A stretch of 39,831 bases of DNA from an uncultured Eubacteriales bacterium (GTDB lineage: Bacteria > Bacillota > Clostridia > Oscillospirales > Oscillospiraceae), in the NCBI GenBank assembly GCA_900545405.1, contig UQYT01000021.1, positions 1-39,831 of the forward strand, given 5' to 3'. Each line of letters starts with the position of its first letter. Position 1 is the stretch's first letter. The notes below the pieces were generated by a model that made no database searches, had not been told where the DNA came from, and was given only the letters and a program-made list of their open reading frames with translations. A program made the position numbers and the translations under genes. Shown here piece by piece: positions 15,411 through 23,197 of the stretch.

Positions 15411-17015
15411 TTATTTTCCCTCTTCCAGCGCGGCGAGGTCCATGTACTCGTCGTAGGTGCACATGCGGTCCGTGATGGAGCCGTCGGGGTTTATCTCGAT
15501 GATGCGGTTGGCCACGGTCTGGGTCAGCTGGTGGTCGTGGCTCGAGAAGATGATGTTGTAGGGGAAGGCCTCGAGGCCGTTGTTGAGCGCGGCGATGCTC
15601 TCGAGGTCGAGGTGGTTAGTCGGCTGGTCGAGCAGCAGCACGCTCGCGCCGGAGAGCATGAGCTTGGAGATCATGCACCGCACCCGCTCGCCGCCGGAGA
15701 GCACGTTCACGGGCTTGTACACCTCGTCGCCGGAGAAGAGCATCCGGCCCAGGAAGGTGCGCAGATAGCTCTCGCGCTTGTCCTCCGAAAACTGGCGCAT
15801 CCAGTCCATGATGGAGAGCTCGCAGCCCTCGAAATACGCGCTGGAGTCCGTGGGCATGTAGCCCTGCGTCGTGGAGACGCCCCACTTTATCTCGCCGGAG
15901 TCCGGCTCCTCCTCGCCCATGAGCAGCTTGAAGAGCAGCGTCACCGCGAGCTCGTTGCGGCTGATGAGGGCGATCTTGTCCTCCTTGCCCATGATGAAGC
16001 TCACGTTCTTGAGCACCGGTACACCGTCCACGGACTTGCAGAGGTCGGTGACGAAGAGCCTGTCCTTGCCCGGCTCGCGGTTTGCCTTGAAGCCCACCCA
16101 GGGATAGCGGCGGCTGGAGGCGGGCAGCTCCTCCACGGTCAGCTTGTCGAGCAGCTTGCGGCGGCTCGTCGCCTGGCGGGACTTCGACTTGTTCGCCGAG
16201 AAGCGGCGGATGAAGCTCTGCAATTCCTCTATCTTCTGCTGCGCCTTCTTGTTCTGGTCCTTGATGAGCTTTTGTATGAGCTGACTGGACTCGTACCAGA
16301 AGTCGTAGTTGCCGACGTACATCTTGATCTTGCCGTAGTCGATATCGACGATGTGTGTGCAGACGTTGTTGAGGAAGTAGCGGTCGTGGCTCACGACCAG
16401 GACCGTGCCCTCGTAGTCCATGAGGAAGTCCTCGAGCCAGACCACGCTCTTGAGGTCGAGGTTGTTCGTCGGCTCGTCGAGCAGGATGATGTCCGGCTTG
16501 CCGAAGAGCGCCTGAGCCAGCAACACCTTGACCTTGAGGCGGGGGTCCATGTCTCCCATCAGCGTGCCGTGGAACTCCGTGTCCACGCCGAGGCCCTGGA
16601 GTATGCGGCCCGCGTCGCTCTCGGCCTCCCAGCCGCCCAGCTCCGCGAACTCCTCCTCGAGCTCGCTGGCGCGGATGCCGTCCTCGTCCGTGAAGTCGGC
16701 CTTTTCATAGATGGCGTCCTTCTCCTTGCCGCACTCGTAGAGGCGCATGTTGCCCATGATGACCGTCTCGAGCACCGTGTGGTCGTTGTACATGTTCTGG
16801 TTCTGCTTGAGCACGGACATGCGGGCCTTGGGGTCCACGTAGACGTGGCCGCTGGTGGAGTCTATCTCGCCCGAGAGTATCTTGAGGAAGGTGGACTTGC
16901 CCGCGCCGTTGGCGCCGATGATGCCGTAGCAGTTGCCGGCTGTGAATTGCAGATCTACGTTTGAAAAAAGCACCTGCCCGCCGTATTGCAGGCTGAGATT
17001 CTCAACAGTTATCAT
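15411..17015 (-). CDS. ABC-F ATPase, YkpA/YbiT type, with one degenerate nucleotide site
   Basis: Cytoplasmic protein with two tandem ABC domains and no membrane segments, expected to act at the ribosome; 534 residues. First domain: Walker A GANGAGKST at 34-42 and LLLDEPTNNLDL are intact, but the signature LSGGE reads MDPRL. Second domain: signature LSGGERVR is intact, but Walker A reads SRNELAVTLLF (no lysine) and Walker B ends LLLDQPTNHLDL, Gln replacing the catalytic Glu. The linker is the basic helix KKAQQKIEELQSF. The sequence as a whole resembles Bacillus YkpA, not antibiotic-resistance ABC-F proteins. ATG 17015 follows GGGGAGAG. Confidence 0.92.
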   Translation of the reverse strand: MITVENLSLQYGGQVLFSNVDLQFTAGNCYGIIGANGAGKSTFLKILSGEIDSTSGHVYVDPKARMSVLKQNQNMYNDHTVLETVIMGNMRLYECGKEKDAIYEKADFTDEDGIRASELEEEFAELGGWEAESDAGRILQGLGVDTEFHGTLMGDMDPRLKVKVLLAQALFGKPDIILLDEPTNNLDLKSVVWLEDFLMDYEGTVLVVSHDRYFLNNVCTHIVDIDYGKIKMYVGNYDFWYESSQLIQKLIKDQNKKAQQKIEELQSFIRRFSANKSKSRQATSRRKLLDKLTVEELPASSRRYPWVGFKANREPGKDRLFVTDLCKSVDGVPVLKNVSFIMGKEDKIALISRNELAVTLLFKLLMGEEEPDSGEIKWGVSTTQGYMPTDSSAYFEGCELSIMDWMRQFSEDKRESYLRTFLGRMLFSGDEVYKPVNVLSGGERVRCMISKLMLSGASVLLLDQPTNHLDLESIAALNNGLEAFPYNIIFSSHDHQLTQTVANRIIEINPDGSITDRMCTYDEYMDLAALEEGK

Positions 17016-17047
17016 TAGCGTTCTCTCCCCGGGAAGTTTTACACCCC

Positions 17048-17077
17048 AGCATACCACAGCCCGGGGGCGTTTATCAA
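17048..17077 (-). promoter_or_regulatory. Extended -10 promoter for the ABC-F gene
   Basis: Minus strand: TTGATA (17072-17077), 18-base spacer ending TGG, TATGCT (17048-17053). Confidence 0.6.
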
Positions 17078-17123
17078 GGGTAGTTTGCCCGCGCCGCGCG
17101 CTGAGCGGCGCGGGCAGCGCGTT

Positions 17124-18206
17124 TCAGGCGAGGCCGAGCCGCGCTATCTCGCAGTTCGCCGCGTCGGTGAGGCCGGTGAAGTCCACAAAGGGGCGGTACA
17201 CCGCCTCCAGCTCGTCGTGCAGCGCCTTGGCCGCGGCGAGACTGAGCACCGCCATCTCGCAGAGGCCCCCGGTCATCCGCGCCTCGGCCTTCAGCGCGCG
17301 GCGCACGGCGCGGTCCTCCGCCGCGGCGCTCAGGCGGTCCAGGTGCAGGCAGCGGCAGGTCTCCGGCAGCGCCGTCCCGTCGCCCAAATCCGCGACAAAG
17401 CCCAGCCCCAGCGCGGGCACCGCCAGCGCCTCGAGCGTATCCGGCAGCAGCGGGTGGGGGCAGAGCAGTACGTCCAGTCCGCGCGAGAGCGCCTCCTCCG
17501 CCATGGCCTGCATGAACACGGAGGCGAGGCCGAAGCGGCCCTCCAGCCGGTAGACGCGCGCGCAGAGCGCCGGCAGCGTCTCCGTGCAGAACACCCGGCC
17601 CTTGCAGGTGACGCCGCCCAGGAAACGGCGCGCGGCGCGGCCCCTCTCCGCGCCCTTGGCCGCGCGCGGCAGCTCCCGCCCGGCCATGGAGCGCGCCCGC
17701 CTTGCCGCGGCCTCCCGGTCCCCGGCGGCGAGATAGGCCCCCGCGGGCCCCGTGGCGGCGGCGCCCGCCGCAGCGAGCAGGGAATAGGCCCGCGCGTAGT
17801 GCGCCTTATAGGCCGCGGTCAGACCCTCCAGCTGCGAGGCAGCGCCGCGCGAGCGCGCGCAGTCGCAGAAGGCGCCGAGGTTCAGATAGTCGCCCGTCGC
17901 GCCGAAGCAGACAGGGTCCATGATGTGCGGCGATGTGCCGTCCGCATAGCCGAGCCTCAGCGCGGGGATGTACACTCCGTCGAGCGAGTCCGGGTCGCCG
18001 GAGCAGTGGATGTACTCCACGTCCAGGCCCTTTCCCGAGGCCGCCTCGCCTATGCGGCGCATGAAGCTGGACTTGCCGCAGCCCGGCCCGCCCTTTATCA
18101 CCCGCAGAAAATCGCCCTCGCCCCGGCAGTAGCCGTCGTAGAGCGAGCAAAAGCCCCTTACCGAGTTGGAGCCGAGAAACCAGCGCGTTATAAGCTGCTT
18201 TTCCAT
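17124..18206 (-). CDS. PRK06851-type duplicated P-loop ATPase
   Basis: 360-residue cytoplasmic protein built of two similar halves. The first has a complete Walker A, GGPGCGKSS at 39-47, after the lead-in RWFLGSNSVRGFCS. The second repeats the pattern (RRFLGGVTCKGRVFC, then GLDVLLCPHPLLPD and VPALGLGFV, mirroring GLDVEYIHCSGDPD and IPALRLGYADG), but its P-loop position reads EGRFGLASVFM and cannot bind nucleotide in the normal way. I recognise the clostridial family without a known role. ATG 18206 has GAGGGG nine bases upstream; the open frame continues upstream but is not conserved in character. Confidence 0.78.
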   Translation of the reverse strand: MEKQLITRWFLGSNSVRGFCSLYDGYCRGEGDFLRVIKGGPGCGKSSFMRRIGEAASGKGLDVEYIHCSGDPDSLDGVYIPALRLGYADGTSPHIMDPVCFGATGDYLNLGAFCDCARSRGAASQLEGLTAAYKAHYARAYSLLAAAGAAATGPAGAYLAAGDREAAARRARSMAGRELPRAAKGAERGRAARRFLGGVTCKGRVFCTETLPALCARVYRLEGRFGLASVFMQAMAEEALSRGLDVLLCPHPLLPDTLEALAVPALGLGFVADLGDGTALPETCRCLHLDRLSAAAEDRAVRRALKAEARMTGGLCEMAVLSLAAAKALHDELEAVYRPFVDFTGLTDAANCEIARLGLA

Positions 18207-18261
18207 ATATGCATACCCCTCAAACACGTTTTCCCTACAACTTATGCCGCCCGCCGCCCGA

Positions 18262-18290
18262 TTGACAACGCCCGCGGGGCAGGGTATAAT
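18262..18290 (+). promoter_or_regulatory. Consensus sigma-A promoter for the HAD phosphatase gene
   Basis: Perfect TTGACA (18262-18267), 17-base spacer, TATAAT (18285-18290). The start near 18297 leaves only about 14 bases of leader. The reverse complement of the -35 (TTGTCA) may serve as a weak -35 for the divergent ATPase gene. Confidence 0.9.
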
Positions 18291-18310
18291 CCCAAAAGCG
18301 AGGTGAGAGC

Positions 18311-18949
18311 GTGTATAAGACAATACTATTCGATTTTGACGGCACGGTGTTCGATACCGGCGAGGGCATCCTCAAGAGCGTGCAGTACGCGGCGGAGGCC
18401 TTCGGATATCACGAGCCGGAGCTCGAGGCGCTGCGCTGCTTCGTCGGCCCGCCGCTGGTGGAGAGCTTCATGCGCCGCTACGGTGTGGACGAGGCCACGG
18501 GCCGCGCCATGACCGCCAAATACCGCGAGCGGTATTCAAAAGAGGGACTCAACGAGTGCTCCGTCTACCCCGGCGTGCCGGAGCTGGTGGAGCGGCTCAA
18601 AAAAAGCGGCCGCAAGGTCGTCATCGCCACCGGCAAGCCCACAAAGTTCACCGTGGACATCCTCGAGCGCAACGGCCTGGGCGGCCTCTTCGACGACGTG
18701 CTCGGCAGCGAGTTCGACGGCACAAGGAGCCAGAAGTGGGAGGTCATCGCCGAGCTCCTCAAGCGCTACGGCTCCGAGGACGCCGTCATGGTGGGCGACC
18801 GCGACAACGATGTCAACGGCGCCAAAAAATGCGGCATCCCCTGCATAGGTGTCGCCTGGGGCTACGCCGAGCCGGGCGAGCTCCTCTCCGCCGGGGCGAT
18901 ATATCTCGCCGAGACGGTGAATGAGCTGGAAAATATCCTTACAAGATAG
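18311..18949 (+). CDS. HAD-superfamily phosphatase, phosphoglycolate phosphatase-like
   Basis: Cytoplasmic haloacid-dehalogenase hydrolase, 212 residues, with a helical C1 cap. Motif I is DFDGTVFDT (nucleophile Asp8, acid/base Asp10), motif II IATGKP, motif III the Lys near SQKWE, motif IV VGDRDND. This subfamily covers phosphoglycolate phosphatase, pyrophosphatase PpaX and 5'-nucleotidases; the exact substrate is unknown. The start is GTG 18311 with GAGGTG five bases upstream. Its 3' end contains the first copy of a 16-bp motif repeated at the dinB promoter. Confidence 0.87.
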   Translation: MYKTILFDFDGTVFDTGEGILKSVQYAAEAFGYHEPELEALRCFVGPPLVESFMRRYGVDEATGRAMTAKYRERYSKEGLNECSVYPGVPELVERLKKSGRKVVIATGKPTKFTVDILERNGLGGLFDDVLGSEFDGTRSQKWEVIAELLKRYGSEDAVMVGDRDNDVNGAKKCGIPCIGVAWGYAEPGELLSAGAIYLAETVNELENILTR

Positions 18950-18999
18950 TTTATACTTGACTCTATCCGTATAAGATAGTACAATGTCTTATATGGATA
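18934..18999. promoter_or_regulatory. Three copies of a 16-bp motif at the dinB promoter, likely operator
   Basis: TATCCTTACAAGATAG (18934-18949), TATCCGTATAAGATAG (18964-18979) and, inverted, TATCCATATAAGACAT (18984-18999). Copies 1 and 2 are exactly 30 bp apart (three turns). Copies 2 and 3 form a dyad centred on the -10 box and overlap the start codon. It is not a LexA/DinR box (CGAACNNNNGTTCG). Confidence 0.7.
18957..18985 (+). promoter_or_regulatory. Sigma-A promoter for dinB, leaderless
   Basis: TTGACT (18957-18962), 17-base spacer, TACAAT (18980-18985). Transcription should start at 18991-18993, at the dinB ATG itself. Confidence 0.72.
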
Positions 19000-20228
19000 G
19001 GGTCATTTTACATTCGGATATCAACGCCTGCTATGCGAGCGTGGAGCTGCTGTTTCAGCCGGAGCTGAGGGGCAGGCCCGTGGCCGTGGGCGGGGACGAG
19101 GAGCGGCGTCACGGCATAGTCCTGGCCAAGACTGAGGAGGCAAAGAGGGCCGGGGTAAAGACGGGCATGACGCTGTGGCAGGCGCGGAGCCTGTGTCCCG
19201 AGCTCGTCGTCGTCCCGCCGCACTTCGACCGGTACATCCACTACTCGCGGGAGGTGCAGCGCATCTACTCGGAGTACACGGACCGGCGGGAGCCCTTCGG
19301 CATAGACGAGAGCTGGCTGGACATCACGGGCTGCCTGCGCGCGGGCGAGGGCGAGCGCGCGGCGCGGGAGATAGGCGTGCGGATAAAGCGCGAGCTGGGG
19401 CTGACGGTCAGCGTCGGCGTGTCGTGGAACAAGGTGTTTGCCAAGCTCGGCTCGGACTACAAAAAGCCCGACGCCGTGACGGTCATAGACCGGGGCAACT
19501 TCCGTGACATCGTCTGGCCGCTGCCGGCGGAGGAGCTGCTGTACGTCGGCCGCTCCACCCGCGTGCGCCTCGCCGCGCTGGGCATACACACGATTGGCGA
19601 CATCGCGCGGACGGAGGAGCGGGTGCTCAAGCTCCGGCTGGGGAAGATGGGGGAGGTGCTGCACGCCTACGCAAACGGGCTGGACAACTCGCCCGTGCTG
19701 CGCGAGGGCGAGTACGCCCCGGCCAAGAGCGTGGGCAACGGCACCACCACGCCGCGGGACATGCGCTCGCTTGCGGACGCCATGCCGGTGGTCGTGAGCC
19801 TCTGCGAGTGCGTCGGCGCGCGGCTGCGGCGCATTGGCATGCGCGCGGGGGTGCTGACGCTGGAGCTCCGCTCGCCGGAGCTGCACTGGATAAGCCACCG
19901 CCGCCGCTTGGAGGCGCACACGGACTGCGACCGCGAGCTTGTCGGCACCGCGCTCTCGCTGCTGAGCGAGGCGCACAGCTGGCCGGACCCCCTGCGCAGC
20001 CTGGCCGTGCGCGCCGAGGAGCTGGTCCCCGCTTCCATGCCCGAGCAGCTGGACATGTTCACCGACCGCGCGGACATAGAGCGCCAGCGCCGGCTCGACG
20101 CCGCCGTGGACCGCCTGCGCGGCCGCTTCGGCGCAGGCTCCGTGCTCCGCGGCGCCGTGTTCGCGGACCCCTCGATGGCCGTCCCGCCCGCGCAGGAGGA
20201 GTTCTCCTTCGTGCGGAAACTGGGTTGA
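18993..20228 (+). CDS. dinB: Y-family DNA polymerase IV (DinB)
   Basis: Error-prone translesion polymerase, 411 residues. Motifs: HSDINACYASVE at the N-terminus, the catalytic FGIDESWLDIT, and SVGVSWNKVFAKLGSDYKKPD; then the helix-hairpin-helix thumb and little-finger domain, ending in a short C-terminal segment (QEEFSFVRKLG) that may hold the clamp-binding motif. The natural N-terminus is MDRVILHSD, so I choose ATG 18993 over ATG 18984, which lies inside the -10 box. No Shine-Dalgarno precedes either, consistent with leaderless translation. It lies 43 bases after the HAD gene and may also receive read-through. Confidence 0.94.
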   Translation: MDRVILHSDINACYASVELLFQPELRGRPVAVGGDEERRHGIVLAKTEEAKRAGVKTGMTLWQARSLCPELVVVPPHFDRYIHYSREVQRIYSEYTDRREPFGIDESWLDITGCLRAGEGERAAREIGVRIKRELGLTVSVGVSWNKVFAKLGSDYKKPDAVTVIDRGNFRDIVWPLPAEELLYVGRSTRVRLAALGIHTIGDIARTEERVLKLRLGKMGEVLHAYANGLDNSPVLREGEYAPAKSVGNGTTTPRDMRSLADAMPVVVSLCECVGARLRRIGMRAGVLTLELRSPELHWISHRRRLEAHTDCDRELVGTALSLLSEAHSWPDPLRSLAVRAEELVPASMPEQLDMFTDRADIERQRRLDAAVDRLRGRFGAGSVLRGAVFADPSMAVPPAQEEFSFVRKLG

Positions 20229-20253
20229 CATAGTGTGATGTGCGTGGTATTGT
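20225..20253 (+). promoter_or_regulatory. Sigma-A promoter for the SPFH gene
   Basis: TTGACA (20225-20230, overlapping the dinB stop), 17-base spacer, TATTGT (20248-20253). Just downstream AATGATAT occurs twice, 11 bp apart (20254-20261 and 20265-20272), a possible regulator site. Confidence 0.65.
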
Positions 20254-20288
20254 AATGATATCAAAATGATATTAAGGAGACAGAGACA

Positions 20289-21308
20289 ATGAAAAATACC
20301 GACATACAGGAGCGGGTGCTTCAGCCGGCGCACGGGATACCGGCGCTCATACTTGAGCTGGTACTTATAGCGGTTTCGATAGTGCTGATGGTGGGTGGCG
20401 CTATACTGCTGAGCGGGAGCCCGCTTTTCGGCGTGCTTGCGATCATAGTCGGGCCGATACTGCTTATTGCGGACTGCATCTGCTTTGCGGGCCTCAAGAC
20501 CGTGCGCCCCAACGAGGCGCTGGTGCTGACGCTGTTCGGCAGCTATCACGGCACGGTGAAGGAGCCGGGCTTCTACTTCGTGAACCCCTTCTGCTCGGCG
20601 GTGAGCCCGGCGTATGACAAGGCCGCGGCGGAGGCGATGAAGAAGGCGAAGGAGGCGGACGCTCACAGCGCGGCGAACATGGCCTCCTCCGCGATAACGG
20701 CGCGCCGGCGCGTGTCGCTCAAGACGATGACGCTGGATAACGGCCGGCAGAAGGTGAACGACGTGCTGGGCAACCCGATAATCATCGGCGCGGTGGTCAT
20801 CTGGCGCGTGGTGGACCCGACGCGGGCGGTGTTCTGCGTGGAGGACTACCCCTCGTTCCTCTCCATCCAGACGGACTCGACGATACGCAACATCGCGCGG
20901 CTGTATCCCTACGACATCTTCGACGAGGACGAGGACGAGAGCTCGAGCGAGAAGTCGCTGCGTGGCAGCTCGCTGGAGATAGCGGAGAGCATGAAGGCTG
21001 AGCTGCAAAAGCGCGTTGAGGAGGCGGGCATCGTGGTAGAGGAGGTGCGGATAACGCACCTGGCCTACGCCGAGGAGATAGCGGCGGCGATGCTTCAGCG
21101 CCAGCAGGCGGCGGCGATAATCGCGGCGCGGCAGAAGATAGTCGACGGCGCGGTGGGCATGGTGAAGATGGCCATCGACCGCCTGGGCGAGGACGAGGTC
21201 GTTGTCCTGGACGAGGAGCGCAAGGCGGCGATGGTGTCCAATCTGCTGGTGGTGCTCTGCGGCAACCGCGACGCGCAGCCGGTAGTGAACAGCGGGTCGA
21301 TATACTGA
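20289..21308 (+). CDS. SPFH/band-7 membrane scaffold protein
   Basis: 339-residue membrane protein. Two hydrophobic helices at about 19-45 and 48-70 are followed by an SPFH domain (VRPNEALVLTLFGSYHGTVKEPGFYFVNPF) and a long charged coiled coil (about 225-300, AEEIAAAMLQRQQAAAIIAARQKIV). An insertion of about 50 residues rich in Ala and Lys (residues ~113-140) sits inside the SPFH domain. Such proteins oligomerise into membrane microdomain platforms. AAGGAG lies 9 bases before ATG. Its stop codon shares one base with the next start, so it is translationally coupled to a predicted DNA-binding protein. Confidence 0.88.
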   Translation: MKNTDIQERVLQPAHGIPALILELVLIAVSIVLMVGGAILLSGSPLFGVLAIIVGPILLIADCICFAGLKTVRPNEALVLTLFGSYHGTVKEPGFYFVNPFCSAVSPAYDKAAAEAMKKAKEADAHSAANMASSAITARRRVSLKTMTLDNGRQKVNDVLGNPIIIGAVVIWRVVDPTRAVFCVEDYPSFLSIQTDSTIRNIARLYPYDIFDEDEDESSSEKSLRGSSLEIAESMKAELQKRVEEAGIVVEEVRITHLAYAEEIAAAMLQRQQAAAIIAARQKIVDGAVGMVKMAIDRLGEDEVVVLDEERKAAMVSNLLVVLCGNRDAQPVVNSGSIY

Positions 21309-21583
21309 TGCCAAATGAGAAGCTGACACCCGAAGAGCGCGAAGCGGCCCTGCGCGAGCGCCTGGAGCGCATAGAGGCGCTGGAGCGGGAGATAAAGGAG
21401 CGCGAGCGCGCCATAAAGGCGAAGGAGGGCGCAAAAAAGCAGGTGCTGCTGCGCCTTTCGCCCACACTCTGGGACGAGATCGCTGCCTGGGCGGAGGAGG
21501 ACTTCCGCTCCATAAACGGCCAGATCGAGTTCCTCCTCTCCTCCGCCGTCCGAGCTCGAAAGAAAAACGGCCCCAAAGCGTGA
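21308..21583 (+). CDS. Arc-like ribbon-helix-helix protein with N-terminal coiled coil
   Basis: 91 residues. Residues 5-42 are a highly charged heptad-rich helix (EREAALRERLERIEALEREI), and 44-85 match an Arc/CopG ribbon-helix-helix fold: strand KKQVLLRLS, helix PTLWDEIAAWAEEDF, turn, helix SINGQIEFLLSSAV. Arc-type proteins bind DNA as dimers through the strand. Start ATG 21308 overlaps the SPFH stop codon (TGATG). In my recollection this pairing with SPFH genes recurs in Clostridia, which argues for a joint function. It could instead bind the SPFH coiled coil through its own helix. Confidence 0.8.
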   Translation: MPNEKLTPEEREAALRERLERIEALEREIKERERAIKAKEGAKKQVLLRLSPTLWDEIAAWAEEDFRSINGQIEFLLSSAVRARKKNGPKA

Positions 21584-21590
21584 CGCACTG

Positions 21591-21772
21591 CGCGCGTTTG
21601 AAGTTTTCATCCAAGGGGGAACCCCTCGCCGGGGGTTCCCCCTTAGACCCCCTCCTGCGCTCAAATAAGCACAAGGAGAGTTCCGCGCTCTGCGGAGCGC
21701 GGCCAGAGGCTTTGCCTCTGGACTCCACCGCCTTTGAAAAGGCGGGCGAAACTTTCAAACGCGCTGCGCGCG
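21591..21772. repeat. Family B palindromic repeat, copy B1, with terminal inverted repeats
   Basis: About 180 bp bounded by GCGCGTTTGAA-type inverted ends (21592-21602 and 21754-21764). Four hairpins are inside: 13 bp (21613-21644), 8 bp (21683-21702), 8 bp (21703-21721) and 8 bp (21728-21745). Its right end supplies the TGA stop (21755-21757) of cobA-hemD. It lies between convergent genes and has no T run, so it is a weak terminator at best. Confidence 0.85.
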
Positions 21773-23197
21773 GTGCTTCAATACGGTGGTCAGGAGGCCC
21801 TCGGCGGAGATGTCGGGGGCCTCGAGGGTGGGGAGCGCGAACTCGCGCAGCGCCGCGGTCGTGACCGGGCCAATCGAGACGCACACCGCGCCGCCGGTCT
21901 TGCCGCCCGCGGCTAGATAGGCCCGCGCGCCGCCCGCGCTCGAGAACACCACATAGTCCGCCGCCGCGTCGGAGACGAGCCGGGTCTCCACCGTGTATAT
22001 CGGCGTGTCCGTCACGTCAAAGCGCCCTGCGAGCGCCTCCGGCAGCTCCCGCGCGGCCAGAGCGGAGCGGTAGAGCCGCACGTCGGCCCCGGGCTCCGCC
22101 GCCTCGAGCAGCGCCTCGGCGAGACCCGCGCTCGTCTGACGCTCCGGGCAGAGGTCGGGGATTATCCCACGCGCGCGCAGCGCCGCGCCCGTGGCCCGGC
22201 CGATGACCGCAAAGCGCCGCGAGCCGAGCCGCCGCAAATCAAAGCCCTCGGCGGCCAGGCGGCGGAAGAATTCCTCCACGCCGTTCGCGCTCGTGAGCAC
22301 GACCCAGCCCGCGCCGTCGAGCCCCTCCGAGACCCGCGCCGCCAGCGGCGCCACCCGCGAGCGCGCCGCGGAGAACACCCGCGCCCCCGCGGCGGAAAAC
22401 AGCGCGCGCAGCTTGGACTGCACCGCGTCCGTCCCGGTGAGCGCCACGCGCACGCCCGAGAGCGGTAGCGAGGTGTCCGCGAGCGAGAGTTCCGCCACCG
22501 CGCCGACCACGATGACCGCCGGGGCCTCGACCTCCGCCGCGCGCTCCGCTATGTCCGCGAGCGTCCCGCGCACGTCGGCGGGGTGCGGCGAGTTCCCGCC
22601 GGAGACGACAGCGGCGGGCGTGTCCGGGCTCATCCCGGCGGCTATCAGCCTGCGGCTGAGTTCGCCCAGAGCCGAAAGACCCATGAGGAACACCAGCGTC
22701 CCGCCGGTGCGCGCCAGGGCGTCCAGGTGCTCCGGCAGCGTGTCGCCCGTCGCGGCGCTGTGCGCGGTCACTACGTGGAAGCTCCGGCTCAGGCCCCGGT
22801 GCGTCACAGGTATGCCCGCGAGCTCGGGGATGGCTATTGCCGAGGAAATGCCCGGCACGACCTCGCAGGGCACGCCCGCCGCGCGCAGCGCGAGCAGTTC
22901 CTCGCCGCCGCGCCCGAATACAAAGGGGTCGCCGCCCTTGAGCCGCACGACGAGAGAATATTCCTGCGCCTTTTCAACGAGCAGGGCGCTTATCTCGGCC
23001 TGCGCCGCGTTGTGCCGGCCCGAGCGCTTGCCCATGTAGATGCGCTCCGCCTCCGCGCCGGCGAGGTCGAGGATGGCGGGGTCGATGAGATCATCATATA
23101 CGACGCAGCTGCAGCGGCGCAGCAGCTCCGCGGCCCTGAGTGTGAGCAGTTCCGGCCCGCCGCAGCCCGCGCCGACGAGGTACACCCGCCCGCTCAT
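21755..23197 (-). CDS. cobA-hemD: Fused uroporphyrinogen-III C-methyltransferase / uroporphyrinogen-III synthase
   Basis: Bifunctional 480-residue enzyme of siroheme/corrin synthesis. Residues 1-240 are the SAM-dependent methyltransferase making precorrin-2 (GAGCGGPELLTL at 9-20, VVYDDLI, KGGDPFVFGRGGEE, PGISSAIAIPELAGIPVTHRG). Residues 245-480 are the weakly conserved HemD fold, which cyclises hydroxymethylbilane to uroporphyrinogen III (VVLTSANGVEEFF, YVVFSSAGGARAYL, SIGPVTTAAL). ATG 23197 overlaps the sirC stop as ATGA with GGAGG seven bases upstream. The last residues and the stop lie in repeat B1, so the original C-terminus may have been altered. hemA, hemL, hemB and hemC are not in the window. 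Confidence 0.94.
   Translation of the reverse strand: MSGRVYLVGAGCGGPELLTLRAAELLRRCSCVVYDDLIDPAILDLAGAEAERIYMGKRSGRHNAAQAEISALLVEKAQEYSLVVRLKGGDPFVFGRGGEELLALRAAGVPCEVVPGISSAIAIPELAGIPVTHRGLSRSFHVVTAHSAATGDTLPEHLDALARTGGTLVFLMGLSALGELSRRLIAAGMSPDTPAAVVSGGNSPHPADVRGTLADIAERAAEVEAPAVIVVGAVAELSLADTSLPLSGVRVALTGTDAVQSKLRALFSAAGARVFSAARSRVAPLAARVSEGLDGAGWVVLTSANGVEEFFRRLAAEGFDLRRLGSRRFAVIGRATGAALRARGIIPDLCPERQTSAGLAEALLEAAEPGADVRLYRSALAARELPEALAGRFDVTDTPIYTVETRLVSDAAADYVVFSSAGGARAYLAAGGKTGGAVCVSIGPVTTAALREFALPTLEAPDISAEGLLTTVLKHRAQRV

Noticed and set aside
18950..18993. LexA/DinR box at dinB
   Set aside because: No GAACNNNNGTTC-like sequence; the repeated motif is a different one.
19008..21884. 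Very long open frames on the strand opposite dinB-SPFH and opposite nrdD (30054-32507) and the binding lipoprotein (13318-15456)
   Set aside because: They mirror the third-position GC bias of the real genes, have no family motifs, and read as low-complexity Arg/Ala/His/Val protein.
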